22,184 nucleotides of DNA from Candidatus Zixiibacteriota bacterium (GTDB lineage Bacteria; Zixibacteria; MSB-5A5; SM1-73), in assembly GCA_023127875.1 (NCBI GenBank), contig JAGMFA010000014.1, positions 1 to 22,184 on the forward strand. Reading direction: 5' to 3'. How positions within the stretch are numbered: the stretch's first letter is position 1; every line of letters starts with the position of its first letter. Below are positions 1 to 6,482 of the stretch, one piece after another. The notes beneath the pieces were generated by a model, which searched no databases, was not told the DNA's origin, and saw nothing but the letters and a program-made list of their open reading frames with translations. The position numbers and the translations under genes are program-made.

Positions 1-2
1 AC

Positions 3-2084
3 GACGACCCCGGGGGCGGCGGGCTCATTGTACACCAGGGCGGCGACTACATGGTGACGTCTGCCTATCTGACACGGGGCGAGGGGGCAGTGCGGGAGGT
101 CGACGCGCCGTATTCCGGCATCGCAACTCCACCGGATCGATACCATCCTGACTATCACTATTACTACCCGCGGGACATCGAGTGGTTCGTTGCCGGAGCA
201 GATTTAAGCAACATCAACACCATTAAAGAGAAGATCATGAGCGATGGAGTCATAGGGACGTGTTTGTGCTCCAGTAGCTCATTCATGGATTATACTTACT
301 ACACCCACTACCAACCGCCCAGCAGTTCCTATGACCCCAACCATGCTGTCGCCATCGTGGGCTGGGATGACAACAAAGCGACGCAGGCTCCACAGCCCGG
401 CGCGTGGCTCTGCAAGAACAGTTGGGGGTACTGGGGCCTCGGCGGCTACTTCTGGATTTCCTATTACGACAAGTGGTGTGGCAAGCACCCGGAGATGGGA
501 GCTGTCTCGTTGCACAACGTCGAACCCATGGCTTACGAGCACGTTTACTATCACGATTACCATGGCTGGCGCGACACCAAGGAGGATTGTAGCGAAGCTT
601 TCAACGCTTTCACCGCTGCCGGCGATGAAGTACTTCAGGCGGTGAGCTTCTTCACTGCCGTGGACAACGTGACCTACACGGTTAAAATCTACGACCGCTT
701 TGAAGGAGGCGAACTTTTGGATGAACTCTCCACCAAGTCTGGAACCATCGAGTATAGCGGGTTCCACACCATTGATCTGGATGTGCCGGTTACACTTAAC
801 ACAGGTGATGATTTCTACATTTACCTGCAGCTGTCTGATGGCGGTCATCCTTACGACCGAACCTCGGACGTTCCGGTCTTGTTGGGCGCGCAGTATCGCA
901 CTATTGTGGAGTCGGCGTCCAACCCCGGCCAGAGCTATTACCACAGTGGATCAACCTGGCTGGACCTCTACTATTTTGACGACCCACCATGGACTGGCAC
1001 GGCCAACTTCTGTATCAAGGGACTGGCCACCGTGAGGGGTCTGCGAGTCAACCCGGCGGATGATTTCCAATCCGAGGGACCTGTGGGTGGTCCCTTCTCG
1101 CCCTTAAGCCAACTCTACGAGTTGGAAAACAAAAATGCCTATCCTATCAACTATGAGGTGACGCGGACTGCCGGATGGATAACCCTTTCCGGCGACGTGT
1201 CCGGCGTCTTGCCGCCTTTGGGAACCGGTGAGGTGACTGTTGAGATCAACAGCAACGCCGGAACGCTGGGCGAGGGTGAACATATAGCTGTCGTTTACTT
1301 CACCAACCTCACCGACCACGCCGGAGATACCACCCGCCACGTGCTGTTGGCCGTCGGAGAGCCTTCAGTTCACTACGAGTGGACGCTTGACACCAATCCC
1401 GGCTGGACCACCTCGTGGTCGTGGGCTTTCGGTCAGCCGGCCGGTCAAGGTGGCTCGCACGGTGGGCCCGATCCGACCAGCGGTTACACCGGCACCAACG
1501 TTTATGGATACAACCTCTACGGAGACTATTCAAATAACCTTCCGGAAGTGCACCTGACCAGCACAGCCTTCGATTGCTCGGGACTGTACAACGTGCATCT
1601 GAAGTTCTGGCGCTGGCTGGGCGTAGAAAGTCCAACGTTCGACCACGCTTACGTGCGGGTCAGCACGGACGGAACCGAGTGGATAACGGTTTGGGAGAAC
1701 ACCGAGGAGATCGCCGATGTGTCTTGGATCGAAATGGACATAGATATCCGTGACATTGCAGACGAGCAACCAACGGTGTATCTGCGCTGGACTATGGGAG
1801 AGACCGATCCTGGCGGGACCTGGTGTGGATGGAACATCGACGATGTCCAGATTACCGCCTATGCGGGTGGTGCTATTTGTGGTGATGCTGATGGCGACGG
1901 AGAGATAAACATTAGCGATGTTGTGTATCTAATCAATTACCTGTATAAAGACGGTCCTGCGCCGGAATGCGAACCCATCACTGCTTGCGGGGATGTTAAT
2001 ATAGATGGTGTGGTGGATTTAGCTGATGTTATTTATTTGATCAATTATCTGTATAAGAATGGACCGCCGCCTGGCAATCCCTAA
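3..2084 (+). CDS. Secreted papain-family (C1A) cysteine peptidase with lectin-like, BACON-like and dockerin-like modules, 5' end missing
   Basis: The reading frame is open to the left edge (first full codon at base 3), and the residues before the ATG at base 51 (GGLIVHQGGDY) fit the peptidase fold, so that ATG is internal and the true start with the catalytic Cys lies outside the window. The catalytic His is seen in DPNHAVAIVGWDD and the Asn in CKNSWG, the classic C1A pair. Domains in order: end of the C1 peptidase; a lectin-like beta domain after it (from about CGKHPEMG to FCIKGLA); a BACON-like Ig domain (RVNPADDF to HVLLAV); a MAM/jelly-roll-like domain (HYEWTLD to DDVQITA); then two dockerin-like calcium-loop repeats, GDADGDGEINISDVVYLINY and GDVNIDGVVDLADVIYLINY. 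Probably secreted or surface-attached. The same tail occurs in the C10 peptidase at 13962-15389. The family is clear; substrate and anchoring partner are unknown. Confidence 0.88.
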   Translation, partial: DDPGGGGLIVHQGGDYMVTSAYLTRGEGAVREVDAPYSGIATPPDRYHPDYHYYYPRDIEWFVAGADLSNINTIKEKIMSDGVIGTCLCSSSSFMDYTYYTHYQPPSSSYDPNHAVAIVGWDDNKATQAPQPGAWLCKNSWGYWGLGGYFWISYYDKWCGKHPEMGAVSLHNVEPMAYEHVYYHDYHGWRDTKEDCSEAFNAFTAAGDEVLQAVSFFTAVDNVTYTVKIYDRFEGGELLDELSTKSGTIEYSGFHTIDLDVPVTLNTGDDFYIYLQLSDGGHPYDRTSDVPVLLGAQYRTIVESASNPGQSYYHSGSTWLDLYYFDDPPWTGTANFCIKGLATVRGLRVNPADDFQSEGPVGGPFSPLSQLYELENKNAYPINYEVTRTAGWITLSGDVSGVLPPLGTGEVTVEINSNAGTLGEGEHIAVVYFTNLTDHAGDTTRHVLLAVGEPSVHYEWTLDTNPGWTTSWSWAFGQPAGQGGSHGGPDPTSGYTGTNVYGYNLYGDYSNNLPEVHLTSTAFDCSGLYNVHLKFWRWLGVESPTFDHAYVRVSTDGTEWITVWENTEEIADVSWIEMDIDIRDIADEQPTVYLRWTMGETDPGGTWCGWNIDDVQITAYAGGAICGDADGDGEINISDVVYLINYLYKDGPAPECEPITACGDVNIDGVVDLADVIYLINYLYKNGPPPGNP

Positions 2085-2140
2085 CCGTGGAACAGATTGA
2101 ATCTTCAAAAAGGCGTCTGTTCCAAATAAGAATAAGAACT

Positions 2141-2192
2141 GTAGGGTCGATTCCCCGCCTCTGGCGGGATGTTCCACATGAATCGACCCTAC
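2141..2192. repeat. Inverted repeat with nested hairpin
   Basis: Perfect 13-bp arms GTAGGGTCGATTC (2141-2153) and GAATCGACCCTAC (2180-2192). A second hairpin CCCGCC-TCT-GGCGGG sits inside at 2154-2168. The inner hairpin type recurs near 11570 within another repeat. It looks like a dispersed palindromic element. Confidence 0.7.
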
Positions 2193-2368
2193 TTGCTTTT
2201 GCCCAATGATGCCGTAAAACCGACAAAAAATTCCCGTCAGGTCTGGGGATGCGTCCCGCATTTTGTCTTCGACCCTGAGCTCAGACCGAAGGGCGGGACG
2301 AACCTGGCAGGCACAGGATGATTTTTTAGTCCGTAGGGACAGGGCTTGTCCCTGTCCGAACCATAAAA

Positions 2369-2400
2369 GCGTCAGGAGTAGAGCTCCTGACGCAACTATT
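2369..2400. repeat. Island hairpin repeat, copy 0
   Basis: Perfect 10-bp arms GCGTCAGGAG (2369-2378) and CTCCTGACGC (2384-2393), followed by CAACTATT. It resembles the repeats at 4168, 5027 and 5912, which share a GTCAGGAGC/GCTCCTGAC core and a CACTATTC tail. This copy lies just before the promoter of the unknown-gene island. Confidence 0.6.
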
Positions 2401-2421
2401 TAAAAAATAATTTGGAAGTGG

Positions 2422-2449
2422 TTGACAAGGTTGCATAAATCGATATAAT
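2422..2449 (+). promoter_or_regulatory. Consensus sigma-70-type promoter for the 2610-4163 gene pair
   Basis: A perfect -35 TTGACA (2422-2427) and a perfect -10 TATAAT (2444-2449) are separated by 16 bp. Transcription would start near 2456. That leaves a leader of about 150 nt, G-rich at 2500-2545 and with a hairpin CATCGG/CCGATG at 2481-2499, before the first likely start codon at 2610. The leader also holds a 40-codon ORF (2457-2579) with no ribosome binding site. Confidence 0.75.
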
Positions 2450-2609
2450 AAGTGATATGAACAGACTGGATTTCCCCAGGCATCGGATTGCGACCGATGG
2501 ATCCGGGAGGTTGACGGGTCGGGGAGTGAAGGGGCCGGGTGATTCCGAGCGTAGCGCTAAGACAAACATGAACACGTGAGATATTGAACAACTTGCGGTG
2601 AGTAATCGT

Positions 2610-2996
2610 ATGGATACCAGTATACAGTGGGCGGAACCTCTGCCTGAAGATTGCCCCCCTGCAGATTCAACGCAGCCCCAGAATGACAGGTTCTATAGGC
2701 TTGTGGAATCGGTTCCACCCTGTGATCGCGATTTCTGGTCTCATCGAAAGCGTTATCCGAACAAGGGATTCTTTGCTAACGAATGCATCGCGAGGTCTTG
2801 CTCGCTTCTTTCGAACTTGGTACGCGGCAGAGACATCCTTAAGCTGCCTCGACATAGGAGCAAAAGCGTTGTTCAACTAACCCTTCCGCCACATAGTGGA
2901 GTGGTCAAGAACACAGGAAAGCATTCCGACCATTATTCATGGTGGCGAGCAAAGGGATTTGATCCTATTCCGCTGTGCACTGAACTTACCACATAG
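2610..2996 (+). CDS. Hypothetical protein, likely partner of the DUF6575-like protein
   Basis: A 128-residue protein. I chose the ATG at 2610 because GGTGAG (2597-2602) lies 7 nt before it; a GTG at 2598 would overlap that site. I do not recognise a named domain. Visible features: an acidic, proline-rich N-terminus, a central basic segment (RGRDILKLPRHRSKSVV), then a likely conserved core with SGVVKNTGKHSDHYSWW and GFDPIP. There is no signal peptide or membrane segment, so it is probably cytoplasmic. The next gene starts 15 nt after its stop, in the same direction and behind the same promoter, so the two are almost certainly cotranscribed. From memory, similar short proteins sit upstream of DUF6575 genes elsewhere, but I cannot check that. 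Function unknown. Confidence 0.65.
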   Translation: MDTSIQWAEPLPEDCPPADSTQPQNDRFYRLVESVPPCDRDFWSHRKRYPNKGFFANECIARSCSLLSNLVRGRDILKLPRHRSKSVVQLTLPPHSGVVKNTGKHSDHYSWWRAKGFDPIPLCTELTT

Positions 2997-3011
2997 ATTT
3001 GGCAGGGAACT

Positions 3012-4163
3012 ATGGTGAAGCGTATTCTGGATCACTCCGAGAGTCTATTGTTCTATGATGGTCCTCAACTGTTTATTGCAGTGGATCGGCTGGGGACCAA
3101 GTATGTCTGCTTGCTTGTGGAAGAGAGCGAGGACATCGACAAGTATCTTTGCGTGGCGATTTCGAATTCTCGCGTCGAATCACTGGCGTTGGGTGAGCTA
3201 GATCTAAGGACAATCTACGAATCCCCCGAGATGGACGAGCTATTTGTCGCTGAGTCTAAGCCAGAGGAAGTCACCCGGTTGCAGGCAACCCCTATTGCCA
3301 TCAGTGACGTGCCCAAAGACTGGTTCCCTGACGCTGGTTTCTTCTTAAGTATTGAAAAACCCTCAGGTGTACAAGTCGTTGAAGAGGCACGCACTCGGCG
3401 TCGCGCGATTATCCAATGCAGGTTGAACCCGCCCGAATCTCGGGGTGAGCCGAAGATTACGGCTGAACATCTGAGTCAGGCAGTTAAGCTTATTCAACGA
3501 GTCGTTAAACATGCTTACGGAAAAGCGTTACGAGGAATGGATCAGTCTGCAAAAGAGATGATTGCTGCACTAAAGAATTATGAACTCGAGGTGTTCGCCT
3601 TTTCACCCGGGTCCTTCACTGTTCATCTGCAATCATCAATTCCAGCAGACCTTTTCGGGCACGTCGAAGTGTCGAGAGCACTGGAGATTATTGATTCAAT
3701 AAGTGAGCGAATTGACGATCCAGATGAGGCGGTTAAGATAGTCGCTCAATTTGGCGGTCGTTTCGCGACGGCTTACAAGCACCTTCTGGAATTTATCACC
3801 AAAACTGAGACGGCCATCGAGTATGAATGGTCAATGCCCGAACGTAGGACTAGTACCCGATACAGAATTACCACCGTCCAAGCTGAACCGCTTTATGAAG
3901 AAATAATCAAGCGCGTTGGAATAGAAATCGAGGAAAGAAAGCTCATTGGCAGGCTTACGAAGGTTGATGAGAAGTATGAGAATTGGAGGCTTGTATCCGA
4001 GGCTGATGAGCGGGAGTATACTGGCAGATCAGAAATTGACCTTGCAGGTTTGATAATTGAAACTCAGCGTTACGAGTTTGTGTGCGAGGAACGGCTGGAA
4101 GAAGAAAAGGGCACTGGAAGAGAAATAACAAAGCTGTACCTTAAGTCTTACAAGGCCCTATAA
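3012..4163 (+). CDS. DUF6575-like protein of unknown function
   Basis: A 383-residue soluble, acidic protein (many E/D/K stretches, no signal peptide or membrane helix). The N-terminal part, ILDHSESLLFYDGPQLFIAV followed by a GTKYVCLLVEE strand and DKYLCVAIS, resembles the DUF6575 family as I remember it: an opening 'YDGPxLF' beta segment followed by a 'YLxVxxS' segment. The middle (about residues 150-300) alternates helices and strands, and the C-terminus is a charged helix. No catalytic motif is obvious. AGGGA lies 3-7 nt before the ATG, too close to be a good ribosome binding site, so translation may be coupled to the gene ending 15 nt upstream. A hairpin repeat begins directly after the stop. 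The pair could be a two-component regulatory, stress or defence unit, but nothing in the sequence decides this. Confidence 0.75.
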   Translation: MVKRILDHSESLLFYDGPQLFIAVDRLGTKYVCLLVEESEDIDKYLCVAISNSRVESLALGELDLRTIYESPEMDELFVAESKPEEVTRLQATPIAISDVPKDWFPDAGFFLSIEKPSGVQVVEEARTRRRAIIQCRLNPPESRGEPKITAEHLSQAVKLIQRVVKHAYGKALRGMDQSAKEMIAALKNYELEVFAFSPGSFTVHLQSSIPADLFGHVEVSRALEIIDSISERIDDPDEAVKIVAQFGGRFATAYKHLLEFITKTETAIEYEWSMPERRTSTRYRITTVQAEPLYEEIIKRVGIEIEERKLIGRLTKVDEKYENWRLVSEADEREYTGRSEIDLAGLIIETQRYEFVCEERLEEEKGTGREITKLYLKSYKAL

Positions 4164-4167
4164 CCGG

Positions 4168-4245
4168 TAGGCCAGGGGCCCCGTGCTCCTGACACTATTC
4201 ATTTGTCAGGTGCTCGGACGAGCCCGTCCGGGCGCAGGGCACCTG
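4168..4245 (+). repeat. Island hairpin repeat, copy 1
   Basis: Begins 5 bp after the preceding stop. The first hairpin is an imperfect GGCCAGGGGC/GTGCTCCTGAC with tail ACTATTC. It continues with ATTTGTCAGGTGC and closes a second compound hairpin: outer arms CAGGTGC (4207-4213)/GCACCTG (4239-4245), inner arms CGGACG (4215-4220)/CGTCCG (4225-4230). The tail TATTCATTTGTCAGGTGC recurs exactly in copy 2. Confidence 0.65.
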
Positions 4246-4315
4246 AGCTACGAGGCTAACAGGCCACACCCTCCAAGGCGGGCAAGACCTGACAGAACAA
4301 AGAAGGAGACAGACT

Positions 4316-5026
4316 ATGGATGACGTAAGGCGCTTTCTACGATTTACACTCCCCGGTCTCGCATCCGTGATTCTACTCCTAATTACTCTTGTGCTTTCAG
4401 GAGACCTTGAAACAGCAGATATTATAAGACTTCAAGGTGCAGGTGAGAGCCTTGGTCTTATCTTAGGAGTGTTCCTGGGTTCTGGAGGACTTGGCTTCCT
4501 TCTCTCGACAGTTTATTTTGCCTTGTATTGGTCTTGGCCTCTTGATCGGTTGATGGCACCCGATAATCGCCCTTTTCTTAGGGATTTTGAAAAAATGATA
4601 GAGATTGTGGACAGCGAAGGAAAGCGATACCGTATCGAGGCCTTATCACGACATGAAGCTTGGATAATCGTGAATCACTATGTAGCGTCCCGAATCGAAA
4701 ACGTATCAGAATTCAAAGGTATCCAGTCTATTACCGATCGCTTAGTCGATTTTACGCATGCAGTAGGCGCAACTTTCGTTGGAGCTTTTCTTTCATTCAT
4801 GGCTTGGCTGTGCATACACTTTCCGTTGAAAGGGGGAGACGTCTTTGGCAGCAACGAGATTATCCTGTTCTTCGTTTGGTTGTTTCTACTATTTGTCATC
4901 GGCTTAAACCGTAATCACGCGCTCAAGGCAGCGAAATCAATATCGCTTTCAGCTATGGCCCAGAGAATCCTAAAGGAATTTGAAATCGCCGGGGGAAAGA
5001 GGGTCTTACTTTATTACATAAAATAG
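4316..5026 (+). CDS. Four-helix integral membrane protein, function unknown
   Basis: A 236-residue protein with a good ribosome binding site (AAGGAG, 8 nt before the ATG). Four likely membrane segments: about residues 9-29 (LPGLASVILLLITLVL), 45-70 (LGLILGVFLGSGGLGFLLS and the following YFALYW), 151-171 (VGATFVGAFLSFMAWLCI) and 182-200 (IILFFVWLFLLFVIGL). Between helices 2 and 3 lies a soluble loop of about 80 residues. A short basic C-terminal tail of about 35 residues follows helix 4. There is no signal peptidase site and no recognised enzyme motif. It stands between two copies of the island hairpin repeat and has no visible promoter of its own. Gene order suggests association with the flanking unknown genes, but the spacers of about 115-150 bp leave room for separate transcription. 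Confidence 0.7.
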   Translation: MDDVRRFLRFTLPGLASVILLLITLVLSGDLETADIIRLQGAGESLGLILGVFLGSGGLGFLLSTVYFALYWSWPLDRLMAPDNRPFLRDFEKMIEIVDSEGKRYRIEALSRHEAWIIVNHYVASRIENVSEFKGIQSITDRLVDFTHAVGATFVGAFLSFMAWLCIHFPLKGGDVFGSNEIILFFVWLFLLFVIGLNRNHALKAAKSISLSAMAQRILKEFEIAGGKRVLLYYIK

Positions 5027-5072
5027 TAGGTCAGGGACCCTCTGCCCCTGAAAGTATTCATTTGTCAGGTGC
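5027..5072 (+). repeat. Island hairpin repeat, copy 2
   Basis: Starts at the stop codon of the membrane-protein gene. GTCAGGGAC and GCCCCTGA form a degenerate version of the copy 1/copy 3 stem, followed by TATTCATTTGTCAGGTGC exactly as in copy 1. The downstream spacer (about 5096-5135, AGGACTGGCCAC) also resembles the corresponding part after copy 1, so a spacer of about 130 bp appears duplicated. Confidence 0.6.
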
Positions 5073-5141
5073 GCACGATGATAAACCGAACCTGACGGGC
5101 AGGACTGGCCACCCGTCGCACAAGTCTCATTCGGAGGTTCT

Positions 5142-5765
5142 ATGGCAGCAAAGGAGAAAGGAAAGGTTAGCTTCGAACACCAGGGCGACCATCACCTTGC
5201 CCGTATCACTGCGGACCCCAGAACCAAGAAAGTTTCGGCTGGTGCAATCTGCAATTTTTCTGATCATGCCTCTGCCGCCATCCAAATTCATAACGGAAAG
5301 CTGAAAGGAACGATAATTCACTCAGGCGATACGCATGCCCTTCGAATTGACGTAAAAAACGATGGTACGTTTCTGGGTACCTATAGGGACTCCCGCTTCG
5401 GGGGCCTGGAAATCTACCTTAAAGACGATGTTGCGAGAGTCAAGAAGGGCAAAATCCCGGTCGGCGGGATTACCGTTAATGGAGACAATCACAAACTCCG
5501 TCTCAAGATGAGTCCCGCAGGCAAGCTCTCCGGCGTGATTCAATCCAAAGCTTTGAAGAATTGCACGTTTCGTATCAACTTGCAGGACGGCAACGTCGAA
5601 GGGGCCTTTGTCCATCGCGGCAAGTCGCATAAAACCGAGGTAACGATCTCGCCAAGAGGGTGGAAGGCAGGTCTTTCAGTGGGCAAGGGCAAGGCCAAAC
5701 TCTCTTTCAACGTCGAGGGAGGGCGCGTCAAGAAAGCTTTCGGTGGAATAGCTTTTGATTTCTGA
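5142..5765 (+). CDS. Small protein made of four beta-rich repeats, function unknown
   Basis: A 207-residue protein; GGAGG lies 5 nt before the ATG at 5142. It consists almost entirely of a repeated unit of about 46-52 residues. Marker histidines fall at residues 18, 65, 117 and 163 within GDHH, GDTH, GDNH and GKSH, each followed by alternating hydrophobic residues (LARI, ALRIDV, KLRLKM, KTEVTI) and then a GxLxG-type turn. A second half-unit (IQIHNGKLKG, LEIYLKDD, RINLQDGNVEG, LSFNVEGG) follows each time. It is rich in Gly, Lys and His and has only one or two Cys. No signal peptide. The pattern predicts stacked beta hairpins or a short beta-solenoid, perhaps a ligand-binding scaffold. I do not recognise a named family. 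A further hairpin repeat copy lies about 150 bp downstream. Confidence 0.75.
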   Translation: MAAKEKGKVSFEHQGDHHLARITADPRTKKVSAGAICNFSDHASAAIQIHNGKLKGTIIHSGDTHALRIDVKNDGTFLGTYRDSRFGGLEIYLKDDVARVKKGKIPVGGITVNGDNHKLRLKMSPAGKLSGVIQSKALKNCTFRINLQDGNVEGAFVHRGKSHKTEVTISPRGWKAGLSVGKGKAKLSFNVEGGRVKKAFGGIAFDF

Positions 5766-5817
5766 GATTGCGACGGACGGGTCGCCCACAGCTCTGCGGT
5801 GGGAGAGTAAAGGTTCG

Positions 5818-5897
5818 AACTCACCCCCAGACCCCCTCTCTTTAGTAAGTCGAAGATCCCGCTGAAAGCGGGAAGAGGGGGATTAAGGGGGTGAGTT
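5818..5897. repeat. Long imperfect inverted repeat
   Basis: Perfect 11-bp outer arms AACTCACCCCC (5818-5828) and GGGGGTGAGTT (5887-5897), with inner CCCCCTC/GAGGGGG arms and a central CCCGCTGAAAGCGGG hairpin. Related C-rich/G-rich arms occur at 13736-13850. Likely a dispersed palindromic element; it could also act as a terminator for the gene ending at 5765. Confidence 0.65.
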
Positions 5898-5911
5898 AGC
5901 GATAGGTATTA

Positions 5912-5941
5912 GGTCAGGAGCCCCGTGCTCCTGACACTATT
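5912..5941. repeat. Island hairpin repeat, copy 3
   Basis: Perfect 9-bp arms GTCAGGAGC (5913-5921) and GCTCCTGAC (5927-5935) with loop CCCGT and tail ACTATTC. This is the cleanest copy and nearly matches copy 1. Confidence 0.65.
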
Positions 5942-6034
5942 CTGTAACGCAAAGACTTAACTTCCCCCAAAAGGCAATCTCACCACAGTTTTGATGCTGA
6001 TCCGGATACCCCCCCTGTTATTAAGGAGAGTTAT

Positions 6035-6145
6035 ATGAGACGAAATAAGGTTCATATTCAAAAAATCAAATTCCTTCGATCGCCTTTCTCACCATTATCA
6101 ACTTATGGATGGATATGCCTATCCCTCTGGGTAAAAAGGGGATAA
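6035..6145 (+). CDS. Possible 36-residue peptide or gene remnant
   Basis: The ATG at 6035 is preceded by AAGGAGAG with 4 nt spacing, a strong ribosome binding site, and opens 36 codons (MRRNKVHIQKIKFLRSPF...WVKRG). The N-terminus is basic, followed by aromatic and hydrophobic residues. A second start (ATG 6156, 16 codons, MITDDDFFQNRLQKRQ) follows 10 nt after its stop, behind AAGGTGA. They may be leader peptides or the 5' ends of decayed genes; no homology is recognised and the length is within chance expectation. Confidence 0.22.
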   Translation: MRRNKVHIQKIKFLRSPFSPLSTYGWICLSLWVKRG

Positions 6146-6313
6146 AGGTGAGCACATGATTACAGATGATGATTTTTTTCAAAATAGACTTCAGAAACGC
6201 CAGTAACGCCAGTAAGTCCGGTGGACGTGTTGGAGAGTGAAGGTTCTGAGCTCACACTAAAGACTAATCTATTCACTGCAGATGAAACAATCTAAGCACA
6301 TAGGAATCGCTTG

Positions 6314-6345
6314 TATCAGCTTAATCTGCTCAATCAGCTGTGAGG
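6314..6345 (+). repeat. ATCAGCTGTGAG dispersed repeat, short copy
   Basis: TATCAGCTTAATCT followed by AATCAGCTGTGAG. Two other copies lie at 13582 and 15779, where the similarity continues for about 80-90 bp. Here it stops soon after GAG. Confidence 0.55.
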
Positions 6346-6482
6346 TTTCAAGCCCCTAGTCCCCAATCCCTAACCCCTGGTTCTGGGTGCCTGGGACTGG
6401 TGTCTGGAGTCTGGATACTGAAGTCTGGTTTACTCGTATCTCAACGTTTCAATCAAGTCCAAGAGAGGTGCAACTATTAATA

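Larger units (their letters stand above)
2085..2421. other. Intergenic hairpin-rich stretch without a gene
   Basis: No credible ORF. It holds four inverted repeats in series: 2141-2192, 2252-2300 (arms CGTCCCGC/GCGGGACG), 2337-2357 (arms GGACAGGG/CCCTGTCC) and 2369-2393. They follow the peptidase stop and precede a promoter, so one or more may end transcription, but none has a long T-run directly after it. Confidence 0.6.
5942..6482. other. Gene-poor stretch with short ORFs and repeats
   Basis: No gene above about 37 codons is credible. It contains two mini-ORFs with ribosome-binding-like sequence (6035-6145 and 6156-6206), a copy of the ATCAGCTGTGAG repeat (6314-6345), and a CTGG-rich simple stretch (about 6376-6430). 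GAGAGTGAAGGTTCTGAGCTCAC at 6233-6255 resembles GAGAGTAAAGGTTCGAACTCAC at 5802-5823. Confidence 0.5.

Noticed and set aside
5790..5830. AGGTTCGAACT resembling a tRNA T-loop
   Set aside because: No acceptor, D or anticodon stem can be folded around it, and a variant recurs at 6239 without tRNA features; it is part of a repeat.
4168..5941. Integron-like gene cassettes with attC sites
   Set aside because: The hairpin repeats after each gene suggested attC, but I find no consistent GTTRRRY/RYYYAAC core pairs at the repeat ends and no integrase in the window.
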